Positions 55,040 through 64,000 of a DNA stretch of 64,000 nt are shown in pieces. The notes below the pieces were generated by a model. The model was not told the origin of the DNA and searched no databases. It saw only the letters and a program-made list of their open reading frames with translations. The DNA comes from Spongilla lacustris (taxonomy: Eukaryota > Porifera > Demospongiae > Spongillida > Spongillidae): assembly GCA_949361645.1 (NCBI GenBank), contig OX442415.1:3636148-3700147 (forward strand). The letters are read 5' to 3'. The translations under genes were made by a program, and so were the position numbers. Each line of letters opens with the position of its first letter. The first letter of the stretch is position 1.

Positions 55040-56380
55040 AGCTTGTTTTTACCCATTGAACACCTCTAAGCGGGAGTGTCACTGTACTAGCTCTTTAGTT
55101 CCTCTCCATACCGGTACGCATGTATTGTTAGCTTTATTACCGGTAGCCGCGATATCCCCGATTATGTTGCTTTCCTGTATACTTTCCAAAGCCCTCCCTT
55201 TGTCTGCATATGCTTTACCCAATCAGAACAGTGTATGCACGTTGCATTCTGAGCAGTGATAGAAAACCGGACCATATTGTAGGCCTATCAACACGTATGT
55301 TACTCTGATTGTACACAATACGAATGAAGGCTTACATTTACATTCGCATTGCTTAACTGCTGAACGTTCTGCTTGTATAAATTATATTTCCTTTAAAAAG
55401 TGTGCTCGTTTTTCTTTTCTTGGTACTGCATGGATTTCCCTTTTGTTCCTTTCTCAGCTCTTCAGTGTGGCATTGCACCTAAATCATATTTTAAAACGCT
55501 TACACGTTCACCACCACTAAAAATTATAACTGGCATGATTTATTTTAATATCAGGTTCTCCGCATACTTTTGAATCCACCAGAACATCTCAGTTCATCAC
55601 ACAAGACCCATTTAACTATAGCTGTCCTTCTGAAGAAAAAGGTTTGGTATAGTAGACAAAACCAGATATCTAGTTATAATCCTGTAGGGAGCCAAATTTT
55701 AGGGTTAGGTTTATACTGCCTTTGGGTTTTGGTTAATAGCCAGATATACCTGTGTAAAGGGGCATCACTTGGCATGTCGTAGAAATGGTGTAAAATGGCA
55801 CAACTAACCCAGCCAAGTGGGTCAGTTGATCTTTGAGCGATATGCTGTCTTAAGCTAAAGTTATGTGCGTATGCTAGCATGAGTAGGCCAAGGCTTTCTT
55901 GTCTCTTGTCCAATGTCCAAGCATTGTGAAATAATTGATCAAAGTAAATTCATACACATGCATGACACTTTACCAATGAGAGCCCATAAAATTGATTTGC
56001 AGGTGTTTTAACGTGATTCACAACATCATTCTCCATTTTATAAATATAAACAGAATGCCTCTGAGATTGCTTCATAGCCAAACAAGCCTAGCTCACTATT
56101 TCTGTTACATGAACCAATAATGCCATATGATTGCAGTTAAAGCATATGGCTCAACTAACCCCTTCAGTTGCAAATGGCTCTTAATCCCACTACTAACTTT
56201 TCAAGTAAAGAGGAAAGTTGCATAAAATGGAAGCAGGGTATATAGTTTATTTTAAACATTAATATAGCTGCATACTTGTACTTTCTAACACCCTATAGCT
56301 AGACTGAAACGGAAATATCATTGATGAGAGCACAGATTGTAAGAAAATAGAATTTCACTCTGATCAACAAATCTCTTATT
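55040..56380. other. Left arm of the palindrome, no gene
   Basis: Open frames are short and not conserved in the other arm. The phrase CTCAACTAACC and variants recur several times (56150, 56865), as they do inverted in the right arm. Confidence 0.5.
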
Positions 56381-56385
56381 TTTGA

Positions 56386-56600
56386 ATATTACATTGTGGG
56401 TGGGTTTGTGTCCCATTCGCTGTGGAGACATATTGTAACTGGGGCAAAGAAGCTCACACCACCTTCTCCCACCTTGCATTCTGCATTGCCACCACCTCTT
56501 CCTGCCACAAGGTCACATCTTGGCTGAAATATATGGCAGGCTAAACTTCACCCTCATCCTAGCCATTGCAAGGGCCATTCTGGGCAGATATTTACCCACC
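56386..56600 (+). pseudogene. Retrotransposon fragment in the left palindrome arm
   Basis: It reads WVCVPFAVETYCNWGKEAHT and, with frame breaks, AEIYGRLNFTLILAIARAIL-like sequence. It is the same C-terminal region as 8705-8895. It replaces arm sequence at the position where the right arm also has a family fragment, but in the opposite orientation relative to the arm. Confidence 0.65.
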
Positions 56601-58261
56601 GAAGACAAATTAGTATTTTAAAGTGTGTTTATGTGAACATTAATGTCAATATACATGTATATACATCTTAGATCTCATCACAAGGGAAGACCTCACTTTC
56701 CTCACTAGGGATATTTAAATTGTCTCTCATGGTTGTAATGAATACAAAAACAAAATCCTTATGTAGGACAAAAAGCTAGTCATTGCACTTAATATATGTT
56801 AGCATAGTTCAAGTATGTTTCGTCGTAAAGCTAAAAAAAAAGGGGGGGGGGGGGTGGGGGGGCTCAACTAACCTAGTGGCTCAACTAGCCCACTCCTCCC
56901 CTACTTATAATAATTCTCAAAAGGGTTAGGCGAGTCAAGTGTATAATTAATAACTCAATAGTGAAATCCCCTTGTTTAATAACTTCAATTTTCTAGTAGT
57001 CCACCAAGAACACTGATTTCTATGTTTACATATAACAAAAAGATAAAAGTTCAATATTAGAGCTTTCAATGGTTAACATGTACATTTAGATGCAGATGCA
57101 TAAAAATTTGGATCTAAAAAACACCACCTTGGGAGTGTAGAAATATCAAGATAATTGAACAAGATTATCTGCAATGAAAGATGACACTTTTCATATTGCA
57201 TTTATAATGCATCTTGGGTCTAGTATAGTTAACCAGAAGTTGTGTACAATGTAGATGAAACCTAATGGTTAGGCGAGTTAAGTGCTTGGTGGAATTGAAT
57301 AGTAGGAATATCCTAAATTGAATATATTTCAGCCATGGAAAATACTGTATTCTGTGCATACCAGTACTTTTCAATTTGATAAGTTATCCTTTAATATACC
57401 ACTAAAATAATATTAATGAAGCTCATAATTATATTTGTGGCCACCAATCCCCTAAAATATTTGTGTACCGCATAGTACATGCATGAATTATTATGTGCCA
57501 CTGACTTTTTAAAAGAATTCATTTGCCTGATTCAGTTTACAATTGCTGTACAAATTAATGTCATTAATGTCCTTTCACCTTTAACCAGACAAGTACACAC
57601 TGTGGGCTGCACGCAGTTGAAAAAATAATAATCAATACGAAACCAAATGTTTGGGAGGGACAAAAGCAAACTACTTTTGCACTGATGCAATCATATCAGC
57701 AAGCCTACCTAGACTGTAGTTTACAATGATTACCCCTATACAGAGTAGGACTGAAGGGACAAGTATAATCAAGTATACTGCAACCTATTTAAAGGATATA
57801 CAATTTACAAAAGGGGATAGATCAACATCTTTCAGATGAGACTTGCATGTGACAATATTGTTGGCACATATGACATGCTCATGCAAGGTATTCCTAATAA
57901 GTACAACTGGACAAGTAAAAATGTGTAGCCGAAAATCATGGTGAGGAATAAAGATAGTCTGTATCTTGCACGAGTTTCAACAAGTCAAATGTACGTTTAG
58001 CACTGACCATAAACATGCAGCTCACATAAACATCCAACACAGGATTACTACAAAAATGGTAGTACACACAGTAAACTAGAATAGGTCAACTATAAGATAA
58101 ATGCTATTATTCTGCAGTGTTTTCTCGTGTTGCAGTAAAATAACCAGGACATTAAACAATAAGTCCCAACTTAAAGGCATAGAATTTAGTTGGTGCACGT
58201 GCATATTTGGTAGGGATGTGTACCGGTACATGGCTGGATGTAAATGTACTTAGTGATTAAT

Positions 58262-58690
58262 ATGGTACACATATCTACATCCACACTACACTACACATAC
58301 ATACACTACACATACCTACACCCACACTACACTACACATACATACACCCACACTACACATATCTACACCCACACCTCACCACACTACACATACCTACACC
58401 CACACCTCACCACACTACACATACCTACACCCACTCTACACTACACATACCTACACCCACACTACACTACACATACCTACACCCACACTACACTACACAT
58501 ACCTATATCCACTCTACACTACACATACCTACACCCACTCTACACTACACATACCTACACCCACACCACTCTACACTACACATACCTACACCCACTCTAC
58601 ACTACACATACCTACACCCATACTATACTACACATACCTACCCCCACTCTACACTACACATACCTACACCCATACTAAACTACACTACAT
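58262..58690. repeat. Minisatellite (left, centre of palindrome)
   Basis: About 20 irregular units of about 18-24 bases built from CTACACATACCTACACCCAC. It is the inverted counterpart, in composition and in position, of the array at 58975-60020. The 144-codon frame here is a repeat artefact. Confidence 0.9.
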
Positions 58691-58974
58691 TCACACTTCT
58701 CTACACATATAGTGTACCTTGATCAATTTATGTATGCATGTACTTCTAGATGTATTGAATCCTCCTTATTTACTTACATTAATTAAATTTAACTGCATGA
58801 AAATTCCCACAACATGCAATGCACCAACACCCACACACGGCACATCTAACTCATGCACACCACACTTGTGTAATTGTGTGTTGGTGTAAGTGCATGTGTA
58901 GATGTTAGTATGTGTGTGTAGATATGTGGGTGTAGGAATGTAGCTATGTTTAGTGCAGTATAGGTATGTGCACA
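58691..58974. other. Loop of the giant palindrome
   Basis: About 280 bases of mostly unique sequence between the two minisatellites, including CACACAC-like and GTGTGTAG-like fringes. No gene. Confidence 0.5.
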
Positions 58975-60020
58975 TAGTGTGGGTATAGGTGTAGTGTAGT
59001 GTATGTGTAGTGTAGTGTATGTGTAGTGTAGTGTATGTGTAGTGTAGTGTATGTGTAGTGTAGTGTATGTGTAGTGTATGTGCAGTGTATGTGTAGTGTA
59101 TGTGTAGTGTAGTGTATGTGTAGTGTATGTGTAGTGTAGTGTATGTGTAGTGTAGTGTAGTGTATGTGTAGTGTAGTGTATGTGTAGTGTATGTGTATGT
59201 GTATGTGTATGTGTATGTGTAGTGTAGTGTATGTGTAGTGTAGTGTAGTGTATGTGTAGTGTAGTGTATGTGTAGTGTATGTGTATGTGTATGTGTATGT
59301 GTAGTGTAGTGTAGTGTATGTGTAGTGTAGTGTATGTTTAGTGTAGTGTATGTGTAGTGTATGTGTAGTGTAGTGTATGTGTAGTGTAGTGTATGTGTAG
59401 TGTAGTGTATGTGTAGTGTATGTGTATGTGTATGTGTATGTGTATGTGTAGTGTAGTGTATGTGTAGTGTAGTGTAGTGTATGTGTAGTGTAGTGTATGT
59501 GTAGTGTATGTGTATGTGTATGTGTATGTGTAGTGTAGTGTAGTGTATGTGTAGTGTAGTGTATGTTTAGTGTAGTGTATGTGTAGTGTAGTGTATGTGC
59601 AGTGTAGTGTATGTGTAGTGTAGTGTAGTGTATGTGTAGTGTAGTGTATGTGTAGTGTAGTGTATGTGTAGTGTAGTGTATGTGTAGTGTAGTGTAGTGT
59701 AGTGTAGTGTAGTGTAGTTTATGTGTAGTGTAGTGTAGTGTAGTGTATGTGTAGTGTAGTGTAGTGTAGTGTATGTGTAGTGTAGTGTATGTTTAGTGTA
59801 GTGTATGTGTAGTGTAGTGTATGTGCAGTGTAGTGTATGTGTAGTGTAGTGTAGTGTATGTGTAGTGTAGTGTATGTGTAGTGTAGTGTATGTGTAGTGT
59901 AGTGTAGTGTAGTGTAGTGTAGTGTAGTTTATGTGTAGTGTAGTGTAGTGTATGTGTAGTGTAGTGTAGTGTAGTGTAGTGTAGTGTAGTGTATGTGTAG
60001 TGTATGTGTATGTGTACATG
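58975..60020. repeat. Minisatellite (right, centre of palindrome)
   Basis: About 1 kb of GTGTA, GTGTAGT and GTATGTGTAGT units. It has longer near-repeats: the block ending in four GTGTAT units at 59185-59215 recurs near 59280 and 59420. It reads only Thr-Leu-His-Tyr on the minus strand and is not coding. Array length is unreliable in assemblies. Confidence 0.95.
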
Positions 60021-61199
60021 CGTGTAGTGGGGGCATAAGTAAGTGCCGTAGTGTAGTGTGGTTTTAGGTAAGTGTATTTTAAGTGTGGGTGTAGATATTT
60101 GAGGGTTAATTACAAACTGCATTTATACATGCAATGTGAGTATCAACTTATTGTCTAATGTCCTGGTGTACACTGTGGTAGGTATCTATATGCTAATATG
60201 AAGGATTATTGTGTTTTACTAGAAGGCACACTGCAGAAAAACAGCATTAGTAGATGGCCTTTTCTATTTTTCTGAGTGTAAAACTGGACTGCCAAATCCA
60301 CTAAACCATTTTGAAGTAATCCTTATTGGTTAATGCCATACTCTGTGTAGGGTAATCATTGTTAACAACAGTCTGGGTAATGCTTGCTGGTAACATTGCA
60401 TCAGCACAAAGGAATTCCCTTTTGTTACTCCCAAGTTTGTAGATCAATTGTATAAAACTCCATTGAATAGTCATTGGCATATAATAATGTATTATGTAGT
60501 ACACAAGTATTTTGAGGGATTGGTGACCACAAATATAAGTATGAGCCTCGTTAAGTATTATTATAATGGTATGTTAAATTGAATTACTGGATCAGGTATG
60601 TACAGAATACAGTATATTCCATGGCTAAAATATTCAATTTAGGATATTCCTACTATTCACTATATAAATTCATTTCACCAAACCCTACACATCAGGTTTT
60701 GTCAACATTGTATGCAACTTCTGGTGAACTATAATAGGCCCAAGGTGCATTATAAATGCAATATGAAGTGTCATCTTTCATTGTAGATCATCTTGTCCAC
60801 CAGCAATTAAGAGATCTTAATCTTGATATGTTTACACTCCCAAGGTGGTGTTTTTTAGATCCAAATTTTAATGCATCTGCATCTAAATGTACATGTTAAC
60901 TATTGAACGCTCTTATATCTTGTTGTTAAATGTAAGCATAGAAATCAGTGTTCTTGGTGGACTACTAGAAAATTGAAATTATTAAACAAGAGGATTTCAC
61001 TTTTGAGTTATTAATTATACACTTGACTCGCCTAACCCTTTTGAGAATTATTATAAGTAGGGGAGGAGTGGGCTAGTTGAGCCACCCCCTTTTTTTTAGC
61101 TACATACTTGAATTATGCTAACATATATTGACATTAAGTGTAACTTTTGTCTTACATAAGGATTTTGTTTTTGTATCAGTCATTACAATGTAATCTTCA

Positions 61200-61623
61200 A
61201 AAATAAGGCCTGCTGATATTCTAGTGTCAAGTTGGGGAATTAAAGATACTGCTGCTTTTGACATCACAGTAACTTCACCGCTAAGTCCCAAAATTGTTTC
61301 TGAAGCGGGGATTTCTGCTGGTATGGCTGCAAAAGCTGCAGAATCAAGAAAACATGAACAAAATGACACACAGTGTTCAGAGCTTGGTTGGCAGTGCATT
61401 CCACTAGCAGTGGAAACATATGGAGCCTGGGGTGAAGAGGCACGCAATGCTTTCTCCTGCATAGCCATGCGCGAAGCCATCCTCACAGACTGTAGCAAAT
61501 CCCAAGTTTTGGGGGATCTATATGGCAGACTGAGCATTGTGCTTGTGAGAGCAAACGCCAGGGCTATCCTTGCTAGATCATTGCAGGTGGCAGACATGCA
61601 GGTTGATGCAATGGACTACTGAT
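61200..61623 (+). pseudogene. Retrotransposon RLE-like fragment in the right palindrome arm
   Basis: An open frame 61224-61622 reads SSWGIKDTAAFDITVTSPLS, ELGWQCIPLAVETYGAWGEE and LGDLYGRLSIVLVRANARAI. It is the cleanest copy of the post-endonuclease region in the window and lacks stops over about 130 codons. The zinc knuckle and everything upstream are missing, so it cannot act alone. Just before it RPADILVSS-like sequence is readable from about 61206. Confidence 0.7.
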
Positions 61624-62987
61624 CTTTCTGTGTGTATATGTGTTTTTAGTTATTATAATTATAATCATAAATATTTAAAAAATAAGAAATTTGATGATCA
61701 GAGTGAAATTCTATTTTTTTTTCACAGTGTGTGCTCTCATCATTGATATTTCTGCTTCAGTCTAGGGTTTTAGAAAGTACAAGTATGCAGCTATATTAAT
61801 GAATAAACTATATACTTTGCTTCCGTTTCCTCTTTACTTGAAAAGTTAGTAGTGGGGTTAAGAGCCATTTGCAAAGGGGTTAGCTGAGCCATATGCTTTA
61901 ACTGCGATTGTATGGCATTATTGGTTCATGTAACAGAAATACTGAGCTAGGCTTATTTGGCTATGAAACAATCTAAGAGGCATTTTGTTTATATTTGTAA
62001 TATGGAGAATGATGTCGTGAATCACGTTAAAACACTTGCAAATCAATTTTATGGGCTCTCATTGGTAAAGTGTCATGCATTAGTGTATGAATTTACTTTG
62101 ATCAATTATTTCACAATGCTTGAACATTGGACAAGAGACAAGAAAGCCTTGGCCTACTCATGCTAGCATATGCACATAACTTTAGCTTAAGACAGCATAT
62201 GGCTCAAGGCTCAACTGACCCACTTGGCTGGGTTAGTTTTTACACCAGTTGATTTTTTATAATGAACTTTTTCTCATGCCCATCCCCAGTCTCTAACATT
62301 TCTACGACATGCCAAGTGATGCCCCTTTATATATCTGGCTATTAACCAAAATGAATAACCCCACCCTCCCCTACATGATTATAACTAGATATCTGGTTTT
62401 GCCAACTATACCAAACCTATTTCTTCAGAAGGACTGTTATAGTTAAATGGGTCTTGTGTGATGAACTGAGATGTTCAGGTGGATTCAGAAGTATGAGAAC
62501 CTGATATTAAAATAAATCATGCCAGTTATAATTTTCAGGGCTGTTGCACGTTGGTGAACGTGTAAGCGTTTTAAAAGATGACTTAGGTGCAATGTCACGC
62601 TGAAGAGCTGAGATAGGAACTACGGGAAATCCAGTACCATGAGAATAACAAAGAGCACACTGTAAAGGAAATATAATTTATACAAGCAAAACATTCAGCA
62701 GTTAAGCAATGCGCATGTACATGTAAGCCTTCGTCGTATTGTGTACAATCAGAGTAACATATGTGTTGATCTCTTATAGGCCTACACAAGGGGGAAAAAA
62801 AGCGTCGGATCAAGTTTGATTTAATAAAGGGTTTTTAAAATCCTCTTTAAAATCGCTGTGTGATTGAACATTTAAATTGATTTGTGTGTGATTTTAGTGT
62901 TTGATTTCACGCCTTGGTTATCTATCACCGCTCAGAATGCAACGTGCATACACCGTTCTGATTGGGTAAAGCATATGCAGACGAAAG

Positions 62988-63307
62988 CAGTGGCGTAGGA
63001 AAAGGGGGGGCAGGGAAGGCAACTGTCCCCCCACTTTTAAAAGGGGGGGGGGGGGGGGGGGGGGGGGGGCCTTGGGGGGCCATGGCCCCCCACTTTTACA
63101 CCGCCGATACTACAGTGTATCTATGCATACTGTTTTATTTTTATTAAAAACCAAGCGAAACCTACCTTTTGCTCAGAATGGGGACGCTTACAGCACTCCC
63201 CTAGCTGGCTGGGCGGGACCGCTGGGACGGGTACCCCTCTCCCGCACCCTCCCCATGATGACCATCAAAGTTTGCCCCCCACTTTTAAACTCCTTCCTAC
63301 GCCGCTG
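62988..63307. mobile_element. 320-bp GC-rich MITE in the right palindrome arm
   Basis: CAGTGGCGTAGGAA at the left and TTCCTACGCCGCTG at the right are inverted ends with one mismatch. The left arm of the palindrome lacks this sequence and shows the empty site (GACAAAGGGAGGG, inverted, near 55195). The interior has a G run (63044-63069) and repeated CCCCCCACTTTTA. The type is hAT-like by its ends. The target duplication is unclear. Confidence 0.75.
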
Positions 63308-63678
63308 GAAGGGAGGGCTTTGGTCAGGAAAGCAACATAATCGGGGATATCGCGGCTACCGCTAACAATACATGTGTATGGAGAGGAACTAAAGAGCTAG
63401 TACACGCCCGCTTACGATCCAAACAAGCTACAACGAACAGGTGTTCAATGGGTAAAAACAAGCCGCGTCTATTTAGAACACACAGCAACAAATGTAACAA
63501 CCTCGCAGCCAACTAAACAACGTGTTTATTGAGAAAACACGGCAACTTCAAGTAGCGATCAAGACAGTGTTTCTATTTATCGGATAGTATTTTGGATAAA
63601 ATAAAAAATAAAAATAAATACAAAAATAAAATAAAATACTGAAACGCTCTGAATTTTGAGGGCAACGGCGTTCCATAA

Positions 63679-64000
63679 TAGACACCATCCCAAAAATTCT
63701 TAAAACCAAGGGCCAGGTCAACCCCCCCCCCCTCCCTCCGCCTTCGAACACGCCCATTTTTCGACCACGCCCCTTAAAATAATTACGTAATTGACAATTG
63801 ACCACACCTACAATTAAGATGTATTACAAATTGAAAGCAGGCTTCGTTGCAGATTGCTGTTGTAGGTGTTGTCACTTCGTCGCTTGCAGCTGTTTCACTT
63901 GTACCATAGAATTTCGCGATACTCAGTCTCTCGTGCCATGACGTAATGCACAGGCTGTAGGCCTATCGATTATTACATCCCTGCCCATCAATTAAGGTTT
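63679..64000. other. Flank beyond the palindrome
   Basis: It begins with a C run at 63721-63733 and then AT-rich sequence. No gene is supported up to the window edge. Confidence 0.5.

Larger units (their letters stand above)
54783..63678. mobile_element. Giant fold-back palindrome (~8.9 kb, arms ~3.4 kb)
   Basis: The left arm runs from TATGGAACGCCGTTGCCC at 54784 to about 58180; the right arm is its inverted copy from about 60100 to 63677. Anchors in order are TACTTGAAGTTGCCGTGTTT (54919 / 63540), CGCGATATCCCCGATTATGT (55148 / 63340), AACATCTCAGTTCATCACAC (55583 / 62460), CACCTTGGGAGTG (57125 / 60845) and CCAGGACATTA (58143 / 60160). The centre (58262-60020) is inverted minisatellite. Arms are diverged by eye (roughly 85-95 percent) and carry different insertions. 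G or C runs lie just outside both ends. No transposase is visible. The shape is that of Foldback-type elements. Confidence 0.8.

Noticed and set aside
58244..60122. Long open frames in the minisatellites (144, 150 and 109 codons)
   Set aside because: They are made only of Thr, His, Tyr, Leu and Pro from short tandem repeats, change with repeat phase and lack any splice or start context.
1..64000. tRNA and rRNA genes
   Set aside because: No cloverleaf with A and B boxes or conserved rRNA block was noticed on reading. A covariance-model scan was not possible, so short RNA genes could be missed.

Overview
The window is animal nuclear DNA, most probably from a sponge (demosponge-like) or another early-branching marine invertebrate. 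The reasons are split genes with very short introns (about 50-80 bases, GT..AG); receptor modules typical of animals (an LDL-receptor class A exon, an SRCR exon, an adhesion-GPCR GPS plus membrane segments); a large one-exon beta-helix surface protein of a type I associate with sponges; and a very dense load of DNA transposons. No operon, tRNA, rRNA or CRISPR array is visible. The species assignment is inference from style and gene families, not from a search.

Host genes are few. The only clearly intact one is 34156-37887 (+), a 1243-residue protein with a signal peptide, a parallel beta-helix built from GGA repeats, a cysteine-rich stalk, eight or nine membrane segments and a short tail. A second copy at 831-7545 (+) is dead: a 3-kb transposon sits in its first part, and it carries two frameshifts and a nonsense codon. 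The two copies belong to a duplicated block of several kb that includes the UTR-like flanks. Other host traces are an adhesion-GPCR remnant (41418-42251), LDLa and SRCR exons (54148-54616), a possible signal-peptide exon (about 50750-50827) and one unidentified minus-strand exon (40503-40656).

Most of the rest is mobile DNA, often nested. 995-3987 is an element with an intron-containing DUF7869-type transposase-like gene. 9440-10240 is a truncated Ginger-like end. 10801-12450 is a long palindrome split by a 779-bp hAT-type element. 12460 and 27396 carry matching inverted ends flanked by TA, 14.9 kb apart, with a decayed Tc1/mariner transposase next to the left end; between them lie a MITE, a GT-rich minisatellite, a 166-bp satellite array with higher-order structure and a complete pogo-like transposon (20197-25598) with 1,529-bp inverted repeats. 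28150-33778 is a Ginger-like element with integrase, GPY/F, OTU-protease and Ulp1-like-protease regions; its integrase core contains an in-place inversion of about 187 bp. 43046-48334 is a further DNA transposon with a broken RNase-H-like transposase. 54783-63678 is a giant fold-back palindrome with minisatellites at its centre. Fragments of the C-terminal end of one non-LTR retrotransposon family (zinc knuckle plus restriction-like endonuclease) are scattered at 8005-9057, 51924-53880, 56386-56600 and 61200-61623.

The genes do not form a pathway. What links them is a history: a surface-receptor gene was duplicated, one copy was lost to transposition, and the intervening DNA filled with layers of elements whose order can partly be read from target-site duplications and interruptions. 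Limits: alignments were made by eye, splice sites are proposals, and several element boundaries are good only to a few bases.
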